Of a stretch of DNA of 19,836 nucleotides, positions 7,815 through 17,911 are shown in pieces. Numbering within the stretch: position 1 is the first letter of the stretch; each line of letters starts with the position of its first letter. Where the stretch lies: positions 1 through 19,836 of the forward strand of contig JNEU01000521.1 of assembly GCA_000697475.1 (NCBI GenBank), in the 5' to 3' direction. Source of the DNA: Lichtheimia corymbifera B2541 (Eukaryota; Mucoromycota; Mucoromycetes; Mucorales; Lichtheimiaceae). The notes beneath the pieces were generated by a model. That model saw nothing but the letters and a program-made list of their open reading frames with translations, was not told where the DNA came from and did not search any database. The translations under genes were made by a program, and so were the position numbers.

Positions 7815-7822
7815 ACACGTAT
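7815..7822 (+). repeat. Second half of the 8-bp hAT target duplication
   Basis: ACACGTAT directly follows the hAT end and matches the reverse complement of 438-445. It is part of the DIRS RNase H codons for Thr-Arg-Ile, and the DIRS frame resumes immediately after it. Confidence 0.75.
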
Positions 7823-8324
7823 TCAACTACATTACATCCCTTCAGCCTTCAATCCAGCGGATTCACCTTCTCGGCGTCTACAACACCAAATCGAATGGCG
7901 ACTTGCTCACCATTACTTCCAGCATCTGAACCAGCTTTGGGGACCTCATCATGTGGATCTATTTGCTTCTCACCTCAGTCATCAGCTGCCCAAATATGTG
8001 AGTTGGAAATGGGATCCATCAGCCATGGCAATGGATGCAATGAGTCTAGATTGGAGCAACCTAGGTCGGCTGTACATTTGTCCCCCATGGAATCTCCTTC
8101 CATTGGTCATCCAACGTCTCAGAGATCAACATCTACCAGCAACTTTAATCACACCATGGTGACCCTCAGCAATATGGTTCCTAACACTTCAAGCAATGTC
8201 AACAAGTCGCCCTCTGAAGATTCCTCGTTCAGCAGTGTTGCCACCACCAGATCAAGAAGCAAACGTCCTGCACAAGAATCCTCATTGGAGTCTGACGGCC
8301 TGGCACGTAAACGGCAACGCTTAA
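7815..8324 (+). pseudogene. DIRS retrotransposon RNase H, C-terminal part
   Basis: In the frame starting at 7815 the translation reads IQLHYIPSAFNPADSPSR, then WGPHHVDLFASHL..QLPKYVSWKWDP, then LYICPPWNLLP and ATLITPW. These are hallmark blocks of the RT/RNase H ORF end in DIRS-type elements; the D of NPAD matches a conserved acidic residue. A TGA at 8160-8162 interrupts the frame where relatives usually have a second Trp, so a single G-to-A change explains it. Reading continues (SAIWFLTLQ.., NPHWSLTAWHVNGN) to TAA at 8322-8324. The N-terminal part of this domain lies inverted at 446-640, and the reverse transcriptase is missing from the window. Confidence 0.85.
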
Positions 8325-9321
8325 TCAATATGGGGGCTTCAACAGCGGCCCAAGACATCATCTTGAATCCTATGTCTGTCAAGCGACACAAAAAGTATTC
8401 TTTCATTCAACTACGTTTCATTCAATGGTGCGAACAGCAAGACCTGGATCCTTTCCAACCTTCGCCAAGTAATCTTATCAACTTTTTGGCGGCTGGTCAT
8501 CAAGAACGACAATGGCAACCTGGCACTATTTTATCATATCGCACTGCACTCCTCCAACTTTTGACGATCCTTCCATCATCACACGCGATCCTATATATTT
8601 GGCCTTTTGTCAAGGGGTGAACGAACAAGTCATCAAACCTGCTCAACACACACCGGTCAACATTGATCCTATCTTGCAGCATTTTCACCACTTGGGTCCC
8701 AATATGGATATGGCGATGATCGATCTCACAGCCAAACTCTGCTAGCTTTTAGGCATATGTGGCTTCCTCAGACCAGCTGACATTGAGCGTATCGACCTTG
8801 ATCTATGTTCTTTTCAGGAGTCATCTACTTCCATCACGTTACAAATCAAGGGTCCCAAAGAACGTCGTCATGGTTCACGCATCACACGCTCTGTTGTCAT
8901 CAATCAGCATCCATCTCCACTCCTTTGTCCTGTTCGTGCTTTTCTCGCTTATCATCAACGCATGGCCCATACTCCTTGTCGTCGAGCTCATCCTGTGATC
9001 CCTGGTACCACGATTAATGCTCTCATCCGTTGTCATGATAATCCTCATCATGCTATCACCGCACAGCGTATTGGCAAACATATACGCAAGGTTATGGATC
9101 TTTTGCCTAATTCTGCAAGTGTCAAGGCTAGAGCTTTGGGTGCCACAAGAGCTCTACAAGCAGGTGCTTCGGTGGATGATGTCGTATGCCATGGTGGATG
9201 GTCCTCACGTGAGATTTTCGAAACCTTCTATCGCATCAACAAGGAGACACACTCTCAAGTTTCTGATTTGGCTTTGGGTTCTTCGTCCACTGAGGTGTCC
9301 GATTCTCTGGAGTCACAATGA
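8156..9321 (+). pseudogene. DIRS tyrosine recombinase, frameshifted and with one stop
   Basis: The ORF overlaps the RNase H end in another frame, as is usual in DIRS elements. Its Ser-rich N-terminus is followed by a core-binding region (KKYSFIQLRFIQWCEQQDLD, LINFLAAGHQ, GTILSYRTALLQL). At 8559-8562, a run of T, the frame shifts by one base into ..VNEQVIKPAQHTPVNIDPIL, consistent with loss of one T. A TAG at 8743-8745 replaces an expected Trp before LLGICGFLRPADIERID, which holds the first catalytic Arg. The C-terminus has VKARALGATRAL and HGGWSSREIFETFYR with the Tyr nucleophile. Where many recombinases show H-x-x-R this one has V-x-x-R, which may be family variation. It ends at TGA 9319-9321. 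Integration by this family uses recombination, not integrase. Confidence 0.85.
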
Positions 9322-9606
9322 TGGGGTCCACATCATGAAGTATAATGTGCTTATGACCGAGGCCTTTGGCCGAAGGTCTATCAACATTATACGATTAGTA
9401 GTAGACCCCATCATTGTCCACCCACCCACCCTACATTTCTCTCGCTCTCTCGTTCATTTTGATAAAGTAGTATAGATATTCACATTCATTCATTTATTTC
9501 TTTTTTTTTGATCGGCTCTCGAAATAAAAGGGGAAGATGTGAACACAATGATGGGGTCCACTACTAATCGTATAATGTTGATGGACCTTCGGCCAAAGGC
9601 CTCGGT
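9314..9606 (+). repeat. DIRS terminal and internal complementary repeats
   Basis: Segments 9356-9417 and 9545-9606 are 62-bp inverted repeats (60 of 62 match, paired positions sum to 18962) around a 127-bp spacer. The first part of the right arm, ACAATGATGGGGTCCAC, also occurs as a direct repeat at 9315, overlapping the recombinase stop codon. This nesting of direct and inverted copies just after the recombinase gene is the pattern of DIRS internal complementary regions and terminal repeats, thought to template circularisation of the intermediate. The matching left terminal repeat is not in the window. Confidence 0.75.
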
Positions 9607-9739
9607 TAAAAGCACAGAATCCGTTTTAGCGTAACATATCATCTCGTTCACCATTACCTTGAACTCTAGCATCAAGAGAATAAATGTTGGAAACATCCAC
9701 CTGCAAGTAGATAATTTGAGACTTTGATCCTTGCTGATA

Positions 9740-9955
9740 ATTGGTTGCCTGGGGTGTCGTCCATTATATGCAAACTTCGCCTTGCGTAATAGCGATATAG
9801 CGGGTCAAGGTTGCAGCCATGTAGCTCGTGTACATAAAGCGATATGCTGTTCCAAAATAATCTCTGGGTGCCTTCAACTTGAGCTTGCATATCATCCAGC
9901 GGTTGTAAAATCCTTTGCGGAGATGAGTGAGCCGTCGTACATATAGCCGAGGAAA
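9740..9955 (+). repeat. Diverged direct repeat, copy A
   Basis: This segment shares blocks such as CGTAATAGCGA, GGGTCAAGGTTGC, CTGGGTGC and TTGTAAAATCCTTTG, in order, with 14895-15095. On the minus strand both copies can be read as DDMQ..VE.TQ.LF, but copy A has an extra base near 9902 that breaks the frame and an insertion near 9810-9850. It is probably a remnant of a gene or transposon family; I do not recognise the product. Confidence 0.6.
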
Positions 9956-10129
9956 AGCCTTCTTGATCCTGCCGTTGCTTATCTTACTCGTAAGTGCACT
10001 TGCATGCGATACATTCCATGATGAGCACTCTTACCTTATTGAACTTCGCAATAGCGTCCTTCCTTCAAAAAAAACAAAACCGTATTTCCATTCCATCCAT
10101 ATTGCCCTGCTGCTGTTCCCATTGTAAAG

Positions 10130-11030
10130 CGTGTTAATTGATGGCACTTGTATATCCAATGCTACGCATACCAATGAATCTCCAACGGGAGCGATACTTG
10201 ACTACGAGTGCAATGAAACCTTGATGATAGCACCAAAAAGACGCGTAGCATTGTTGCATGTTGCTGATGTGATACATCCATAAAAAAGATGCGCTGCATG
10301 ATACGTTTGAAAGCAATTGACCAATGCCGAGGACCACAGAGAATCGAGTAAAGATTGTTGACTTGCTTATTGATGCTTCTTGCATGTTGCTGATATGATA
10401 CACTGATAACACACATGCGAAGCAGGATATCCATCAAAGGATTGATGACAACCTTGGAGAGATACATAGATGATCTTGGTACCACTGAAGATGTCGACGT
10501 TGGCTCTCATTGCTTGTTCATGACATGATCCATCGATAAGATACGTTTAATGGCAGCAGTGCACCCAGGGAATTGCCGATAACCAGAACCACCCGGAGAT
10601 GGAAAGATCGCTGACACCAAAGACATACAAGTTGTTCCTTGTTGTTGACGTGATCAATCGATAAGAGGCCTTCATTTCAGGATGTCCACCGAATTGCCGA
10701 TAACGGGAAGCACCAGATAATAGGACAAAGCTTGATATATCACCAACGATACGGATGCTGCTGCTTGTTGCTGATACAATCCAGAATCCACTCATAAGAG
10801 ACGAGCATTGGCTGACACTCTTCAGAGAAATCGCCCGTTGCTTGGTAACCAACCACCAGAAATGGAATGATGGACGGCACCAAAAGATATACACACTGTT
10901 CCCCACTGCTGACATGGCTCACCTACATATAAAAGATGCACGGTAAACAAAATTTTCCAATCCCATCCAACAATACTTAGCAATCACACAGCTGATCTTG
11001 TAAACCTCGAGGCACCAAAAGACAAGTAGC
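10130..11030 (+). repeat. Degenerate tandem array, about 125-bp period
   Basis: A motif like GTTGCTGATGTGATACATC recurs at about 10259, 10385, 10513, 10643, 10767 and 10906 (spacings 124-139 bp). Each is preceded by a CACCAAAAGA-like or CACCAGA-like stretch and followed by ATAAGA and later AATTGCCGATAAC or AATTGACCAATGCC. Units are strongly diverged, so the array is old. Several ORFs cross it on both strands, but none looks like a known protein. It could be a satellite or the exons of an internally repetitive gene. Confidence 0.5.
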
Positions 11031-12265
11031 TCCCCGCAGTGGTCCCTCTAAATAATACCAGACGTTTCAGCAAAGTTTTCCAGAAATCATCAGAATCATA
11101 CATACCTGAATTACCCAATCATCACGCAGGCTTGGAACCAAATAGACCATCAGGATGTAAAAGTGATAACAAAAGCGCACAGCCAAGGAATGAAGCACCC
11201 GTACTGCCTTCTAGCCTCCTGGAGGAACGTGGCATCAAAACGCCGGTTTCAGGTGACCCATATGAGCCCCTCCCCAGCTGACTTTGACAACCACTTGCCG
11301 TGGGTCCAACCACGTTGCCATGAAGATAACCACTATCTCTCCAAGTCGAGTAACGTATAGCCCGGCAATGGGTGGAGCATATACTTTGTTCTCCAATATT
11401 GATCAGGGGATGCATTTTTAAACCGAAGTCGCACCATGAGCCGAACATGATTTCCTCATGCACTTTTATAAGCAACATACGACTCCTTCCACAGACCATA
11501 GAAGATTTCATTTATTCAGGCCTGATAATATATGTGTCCTGATTCCTGTATCATTGATAACAATAGCATCGGGATCCCCATAATTGGCTGGCGCATATAC
11601 CGGCTGCATAAATATTGATTTTTCAATCCTCCTGTATCCTTGCTCCGAAAGCAGATAGACCATTGACCCGTTTCTCACATATGAGCATCATAATCAAGCA
11701 TTCGTGCCAACATCCAATATCATAATCATTATCATCATTATCACGAATTTAATAACAAAGACACCTTTTTTCGTTGCTGCTGCTGTTGTAGGCCATCCGT
11801 AGTTCACATGCCATATTGAATGTACATATGAATATATGTAACTCCACCATCATCACCATCAATTCTCAATAATAATAATCCCTTTTGCCTCCAAATCTCT
11901 TCCTTATCGATGACCTTCCATTTGCATTGTCATATATTGTGATATCATTATCCTGTAAATCCACTCCCATTGTCTCTCATCTTCAACTCCTCTCGTGATA
12001 TCCAATAACGGTCTTCTCTTTTCCATTTCGAATGATAATGACTCTGGATGGTTTCTAATGATGATCCTTCTTTTATATGGCTTGAGATAAGATAAAGCTG
12101 TATGCTACGTATGCCAACAAAGGGGTATCAAATGAGAGAGCTATCCGACCAGTGAACTAAAAGGGCAGGATGTGGTTATTTTTCCAATTGAATGAGATAA
12201 ACAAGCGCTGCCTTACCTTTCCACGTCCATGACTATTATGATCCTTGACCACCCTTTGGAAACTC
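11031..12265. other. No assignable feature
   Basis: This stretch has short ORFs on both strands (longest 129 codons, minus 11122-11511) without recognisable domains. There are CAT/CAC-rich simple patches around 11700-11880. A piece near 11583-11630 (GGCGCATATACCGGCTGCAT) loosely resembles 13545-13590, which hints at older duplication. I see no clear splice-site chain or repeat structure. Confidence 0.4.
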
Positions 12266-12273
12266 CCATCAAT
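12266..12273. repeat. 8-bp target duplication of the second hAT element
   Basis: CCATCAAT precedes the element end and is repeated exactly at 13023-13030 directly after it. The host sequence reads through cleanly if one copy and the element are removed. Confidence 0.9.
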
Positions 12274-13022
12274 TAGGGATGGGCATCCGAATAATCGAAC
12301 GTGTTCCCGAATAATTCCGCTTTATTCGAATAAAAAACTCTTATTCTTATTCTGTTCGCGCTGCTCAGCTCTTATTCTTATTCTATTCTTATTCTATACG
12401 ACGTTATTCGAATGTGTTCGAATGGACCACATATTGTTTCAGAATTTTTCGCGAATGGACTCGGACAGTATACAATTCTTACAGGCTTCAATGCCAAGGC
12501 CATTCCTTGTCACTCCATTGCACATTCAGGTCCACGGATCATAGGAAGACTGCTGGGATAAGTGGTTGCCATGCCAACATGAGATACACCGACTGAAATG
12601 TTATCCTTAGCTAGTCGTCGGGGCGTATTCCGCAGTGGATATACATGATACAAGTGAACGACATGGTCAGCTACACCCAATCCATGAGCGAATACACCTA
12701 TGAAACCGAAATACTCATATACCACATGAACCAGTACTATACACACACATGATAGTGGATTCACGAAAGAAAAAGCGATCAAAAGGTCAGCTCAATGGGC
12801 ATGCCGATCTACCATTGGGATCTATAGAATAATAGAATGAATGCCGAATGGGGTCTCTTTGTTCTAAAGTTATTCGAATAAAAAGTTGTTTGTTCTGGTT
12901 TATTCGAGAGGGTCTCTTGTTTGTTCTTATTCTATTCGAGTCGATCAATTCTTATTCTCATTCTGGTTTATTCGAACAAACTAAGCCGAATAACGATTAA
13001 TCGAATAAAGTGCCCATCCCTA
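12274..13022. mobile_element. Second non-autonomous hAT-type element, 749 bp
   Basis: The element begins TAGGGATGGGCA and ends TGCCCATCCCTA, perfect 12-bp inverted repeats, flanked by the 8-bp duplication CCATCAAT. Both subterminal regions are full of TTATTCGAATAA and TTCTTATTCT motifs, likely transposase-binding repeats. The middle (about 12480-12840) is ordinary unique sequence without a transposase. Length and overall design resemble the 751-bp element at 7064, but the end sequences differ after TAGGG, so it is a separate family. Confidence 0.92.
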
Positions 13023-13030
13023 CCATCAAT

Positions 13031-14235
13031 CCATTCAGTGCGTGGGTGCTCATGCTTTTCCATCCAATTCTGTGTCGTCACCTCATCTTCAGAACCTCGT
13101 TCATGCAAGCTATGTCGTCGACCAAGCATTGGCTCTTCAAAAACCGTGTTCAATGCCTTGTTTATCCATCATACCATCCCTCTCTTCTTACCATCAGGGA
13201 TATCCACAATGTAACTTGCATGAAAATGCACCTGCTCAGTGTGTTGGCATGAATATCCTCGGAAACTGGGATACTGATTGAAACGGCTTGGATCTCTTGT
13301 TGGATTGCTGTTGTTTATCCGCTCGTGCACAAACAGAGCTGTACTCAATCGATCAACGGAAACATACAAAAAGGTGCCTTCATATCGATCTTGATGGTTG
13401 TAGATCAATGCTGCTGAATTGAATGCTGTAGTACAACACCACGGTAAGCGTGCTATGGCAACTTGTCAAAGGTGAAGCGAAGTCAATGGTTCATTCAGTG
13501 TTGTCTTGGGCCACGTTAAGACCCTCTTGCTGAAAAGGCAAAGTAATTGGTGGTCGCATACTGACTGCATAAACGTAATTTTTCCAAATTTGGAGAGCTG
13601 GTAAGGTCATTGAGTCATCCTTTCCTAAGGCGTTGCCGAATTCCACGTGCCAATTTGAACCATCTTGTGAGTTCGCCGTATTACTCTTGCCTGGTCCACA
13701 TCCCATCATGTATAATGCAACAGTAGCGCTTCCGACTGCGGATAATCAATGTTGTAACGTTATCAATCGGCTGCTGTTCTGGCTGCTTGGCAATATCCAT
13801 GCTTGTAAAAACTCCGTTGATCACTCGGTAGTATCATCCTCGTTAAAATATGATCCAGCATCGACAAATGTCACTCTTGCAGCTTTTTTCATGTGCACTG
13901 AATCATCCACATGGCCGCCAAGTTGTTCCACGAGGTATAAACTAGGTGCACCTTCCACTAACAGCTCGAGCATTTCCAATTCATGGGTTCAAGTGGTGTC
14001 ATATCATAGTTGCATCAGTGGTGTGTTTTCCAATACATTCGTTTATTTCTTGGGCACTTGAACGATTCTGATTTATGCAGGGATCGTGAGAGAAGAAAAC
14101 GTTGACGGTGATATCAATGGCTGTGCGAATATGCTGATAAATGACCAGTCATCGAAACTAAGCAATCAAAATTAGGTATCGTTTACCAACGTACCAAAGT
14201 TCACCCAACTACTTACCATTATGTAATGCCATCTA
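13031..14235. other. No assignable gene
   Basis: Open stretches occur on both strands (for example plus 13633-14061, 142 codons) but none shows a known domain or a convincing intron chain. A donor-like GTAAGT on minus, after ..CATAATG at about 14221, suggests the gene-like region to the right may extend into this interval. Confidence 0.35.
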
Positions 14236-14771
14236 TGTAATATAGTATTCTTCCGCACCTTCTTGATCAATCATGCAGTCGTTTGCTACGTATCCATAAT
14301 CATCATGCGCCGACGTTGTTTCTCTGGTATTGGTCTTCATCTCATCAGTGCACAATAATCCTTTCGATATGGTGGTTGGACATGACCGCTGGATGTTTTG
14401 CACTGAAATTGCCACCGCATGCTATAGCTTGAAACAAATGCTGATTCGACGCCATGTCGACGAGCCTTTGCGATACGCCATATCCGCTGTTCCTCACAAG
14501 TCCAATGTCAATCTCACCGTGCTGATAAAGTCATATCATCCAAGCTATATATCCATGCCATTTGTCCGCCAAAAGAAAGAACTAATCAATGATACCCATA
14601 GTAAATATTAATCATTGCCTGAAATATACCACTCCATCTCCTTTCTTTACCTTTGAGAATGGGTGTATCATAGCTTGAAACATCCTCTACAACCGTGCCA
14701 TAGGATAGGGACGCATGTTTAAAAGGTGATGGCCAATGCAGGGTCGTGTAATAGATAAAGCTGATCAACAT
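14236..14771 (-). CDS. Unrecognised intron-bearing gene fragment, minus strand
   Basis: From ATG at 14771 the frame reads MLISFIYYTTLHWPSPFKHA then SLSYGTVVEDVSSYDTPILK up to a donor GTAAAG near 14633. An acceptor TTGATTAG near 14583 leads into FGGQMAWIYSLDDMTLSAR. Further down, after an acceptor CAAGCTATAG near 14420, an open stretch reads VQNIQRSCPTTISKGLLCTD and continues to TAG at 14233-14235. The phases of the last junction do not fit with the donors I can see, so the chain is incomplete or the gene is broken. No family recognised. Confidence 0.35.
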
Positions 14772-14894
14772 GCTGCTGTAGTATCATATAAGAAAAGCGC
14801 TTCTTGTAGCCCATTTGTCGTGGTAAGCGATCCATAACATGCGACCCGCACACGAAACATGCGTTGAACTCTTTGCACTTTGCTTGCTCATTGA

Positions 14895-15095
14895 GGACTG
14901 ATAATTGATTGCATGGAGTGCTGGCCACTGTGTTCAAACTTCGCGTTGCGTAATAGCGAGGTACTGGGTCAAGGTTGCTGTTACAGAATAATCCCTGGGT
15001 GCTTTCAACTCGAGGTTGCATATCATCCGTCGTTGTAAAATCCTTTGGCCAAATAAATGAACCGTCGTATATAATCCGGAGCCGCATATGACACA
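14895..15095 (+). repeat. Diverged direct repeat, copy B
   Basis: This is the partner of 9740-9955 in the same orientation. Its minus-strand reading is longer and less disturbed: IIYDGSFIWPKDFTT.., DDMQPRVESTQGLF.., then a ..ACFVCGSHVM.. stretch to about 14830 with a C-x2-C pair. This copy is therefore closer to a coding original than copy A. Confidence 0.6.
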
Positions 15096-15386
15096 ATCCA
15101 TTCTTCTTGCTGACAACCTGGAAAGTAACCACCGTAGCATTCACCCTTGACGATATGCATCCATAACTCTCATGCGGTAAGTCGCCGTTGATATGTCTCC
15201 TTTTCCATGCTCTGCATTGCGATGATCGCTTGTATTAATGCATACTTGGTGCTAATGGATATCAATGGCCGTCTGAGATGGCACCACATCCACAACGATC
15301 TCACTAAACAATACACATCGTTAAACACCTATCTTTTCCAAGTAGAGACATTCATTCGCTTTTTACCTTGATAAATGGGTAGATCA

Positions 15387-15608
15387 CTGTTTGGATAATG
15401 TCGAGTGTGTAGAGATGATGTTGGTGAATGCATGGACGAAGTTGTTGTGGGAGATAGGAATACGATCCGTGCTATCGTCGGCAAGCTGTAGTGCCACACC
15501 AAGGAAAAGAACGCGTTGCTTGTTGTCATGCAGTGTGAAAATGAACTCGTTGCATAACGCGTAAAGAACGGTGGAGAGCCAATTGTAGCGAAGGCGTTGG
15601 TGAGTGTG
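15387..15608 (-). CDS. Open exon-like stretch, minus strand
   Basis: There are 74 uninterrupted codons without an internal ATG start, so it would be an internal or last exon. It reads RYNWLSTVLYALCNEFIFTL, HDNKQRVLFLGVALQLADD, then HNNFVHAFTNIISTHSTLSKQ in order, ending at TGA 15386-15384. The composition is that of a folded, globular helical protein. A second frame is also open (..TLTNAFATIGSPPFFTRY..) and leads to a donor GTAAAA near 15308, so the assignment is not unique. I recognise no family. Confidence 0.4.
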
Positions 15609-15818
15609 TCATTATCCAGTGGAAGTAAATGCAGCTAAAAACGGTCAAGGAAAGTAGATGTGAGAGAGAGCACCCTTATCTATTATTCTGCCCAAACTTG
15701 CCTTTTTTCTGCCTGCGTGTTACATCGCGACTCCTGATTCCCATTCGTCATCTCCATTCCAATAGCTCTTTTCCTCGATGTCCACCGTGTTGTTGCTGCT
15801 CGAAACTAGTATGCTGAA

Positions 15819-17047
15819 TTATATATCCTATGCAAGTCCATCACGTCAGTAAATGTCTCTAGCTTGCATCATGTGTCGTTTTTCTTGTTGTTACCTTGGC
15901 AACCTCTTGCTACAAAGAAGCATGTGTGATATACAAGGATCCATGTAAAAGAGAATCAACAATGGGTACACAGTATAATGGTATCTTCCGCTTACCTCGT
16001 AGCTGAATGCAGCATATAAACCAAAGTGGTCAGGGATTGGCGGTGAAGACTATGAAGGGGTAGTGTTAATACGATAACTCTTCTCGGCATGTACAAAGGC
16101 ATTACCTGAGGAAGTAGTTTTAGATACAAGACAATGCCACGTTTTGGATACTCCCATCAATATGGTAAGTGCAATCTTGTCAAACAATCGCATGCAACCG
16201 AAATCCATGATAGACGATAAGCTTAAGAACCATGTAAGCATCAAATTATCAACGTTATCAATAAAGAATACGTACCTGCTGTGGAAGCTGCCTTGTTGCA
16301 TAACACATGATGATGACTATCAGAGTGAGCATTCCTACAAGTCGAATTAATAGGAAGCAAAGGACACATTTCAGTCACTTGCCTTTTGGAAAAAGCTTTC
16401 ATTTTCAAGCTGGTCTTCAAGTCCAATGCACCCCAAGACAACGCATATGAGCAGATAGCGGATAATGACACGTTGGAGAGACGCATCCTTTCTGAAGCCA
16501 TGCTATATTTTCATATAGTTAGTATTCACCAAATTCATGCACCTCCCTGGTGATAGCAGGCACTTACAACGTGAATGAACCATGGCCTATGCAAAAAGTG
16601 AATGGTGCTTGGTGATACAATGAACGTCGGATGATCGGAATTTCTCTTGTCCCAGCTGCATAAACAAGCGGTCTTCCATGTTCCACAATGGCACGTGATA
16701 CATCTCCATGTTCCTCGCTATCCTTTGCATCGCGTGTACATATCCATGGCCATCGAATCCAGAATCATAGAGCATTTCTCGTAATAACCCATCCTTCCCT
16801 CCTGCCTTGATGTGATTATTGAAAGCCGCGTGATTGATCATGCTGGTCCCTTCTGGTCGATGGTTGGATCGAAAGGTGCTTTCTTGGTATCGTTCAATCT
16901 TGCTGATCGCTCTTGTACCATAGTGGAAAAATGGATCGCAATGATTAGATTTGCATTAGAAACCTTGTATTGAGTGACATTCACACTCACAGGACACATA
17001 CCTTGCAATCCTAGCCATGATAGCATTCGAGAGAACAACTTGCTCAT
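15819..17047 (-). CDS. Unrecognised multi-intron gene, minus strand
   Basis: The start is ATG 17047-17045 (MSKLFSRMLSWLGLQ). Donor GTATGT at 17001 pairs with an acceptor near 16911. A 65-nt intron at 16567-16503 has GTAAGT and a perfect TACTAAC (reverse complement at 16518-16524). Further introns are 16105-16050 (56 nt), 15995-15910 (86 nt) and 15894-15828 (67 nt). The last exons join in phase: ..YLKLLPQ, SSPPIPDHFGLYAAFSYE, QEVAK, DI and TAA at 15821-15819. Middle exons are open in two or three frames; one reads RAIVEHGRPLVYAAGTREIP, another passes through a hydrophobic segment near 16300-16350 that could be membrane-spanning or a signal peptide of a shorter gene. The splice signals are the main support. 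It may be one gene or two. No family recognised. Confidence 0.45.
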
Positions 17048-17606
17048 CTTTGTATATGTATAAAACGCGTCAGCAATACCATCAGGTCATCAACATAGCC
17101 ATGAAAGGTACGTGGATGATGGCAATCAACATCATCTTCCTTGATCCACGAGTCCTGATAACGATAGTATGATCCCTTTGTCAGCTATATTCATTGTCAA
17201 AGATGTGTCCTAAAACACTACCTTGTTCACCAGCACCAGAGAGAAGAAACCTTGTATATACTTGTATCATTCTGGAGCCTTTTCCACCTTGTGTCAGTAT
17301 TCGTTTGCAGTATAACACGTATTACTTGTAAGTTGACTCATTCTTGCACTGTCATTGCATGTCTACTGATTCTTGCAGGGTTGTCGTTGGAGTTGTCATT
17401 GACCACGGTTGCCATGCCTTGTTGAATGGTTACTGTTATAGGGAGAAGGTCATGTGTTGTGCAGTGGTGGTTGATTGCAGGTTGTCGTCATGGTAATCTT
17501 GGTTTGTGAATGGAGGTGAGGCTGGAAGAAGAAAAGGCAGGTCTGACTTTTGCACTCTTTCTTTTGCACCTTTTCCTTTTCTCTTTTTCTCAGTGTCTCC
17601 TTTCCA
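17048..17606. promoter_or_regulatory. Intergenic region between divergent gene-like regions
   Basis: The region separates the minus ATG at 17047 from the plus ATG at 17607. On the plus side a pyrimidine-rich tract (TTTCTTTTGCACC, CCTTTTCTCTTTTTCTC, about 17555-17591) ends close to the ATG, as in many fungal promoters. A TATA-like TATATGTATAAAA lies on the plus strand at about 17052-17064, just upstream of the minus-strand start. No other motif was recognised. Confidence 0.35.
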
Positions 17607-17726
17607 ATGTCGGCTATCGAGCTTCAACGTCTACCTTCTTCTTCAACAACAGACACTCTCATTTGGAAACGCATGGCAGCAACCAACAAAGCATCGCCTC
17701 TCTGCTCTTGTTTAGACCACCAATGA
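17607..17726 (+). CDS. Short ORF after a CT-rich leader
   Basis: Thirty-nine codons begin MSAIELQRLPSSSTTDTLIW and end CLDHQ with TGA at 17724-17726. The ATG follows a CT-rich leader, which favours it as a real start over the longer overlapping ORF from 17510 that translates the leader itself. A second open stretch from 17715, after a CTCTTGTTTAG acceptor-like site, reads TTNDEIVDAIIWKGVQLQRR and stops at about 17810. No good donor links the two. It could be the first exon of a gene continuing to the right. Confidence 0.35.
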   Translation: MSAIELQRLPSSSTTDTLIWKRMAATNKASPLCSCLDHQ

Positions 17727-17911
17727 CGAGATCGTGGACGCTATTATATGGAAAGGGGTACAGTTACAAAGACGTCAGCACTACGACCAACAACAGACAT
17801 ACATTATCTGATATCGAAGCGCAGCTTTCAGTGATGCGACAATGTACGTTGTGGATAGGGCAAGCATGGGTAATCAAAAGTACTGACCAAGTATCTTTAT
17901 TATGATAAAGG

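Noticed and set aside
7718..8155. N-terminal part of the 300-codon ORF starting inside the hAT element
   Set aside because: The first codons are hAT sequence and the next part is a shadow of the RNase H frame; only the portion from about 8156 belongs to the recombinase.
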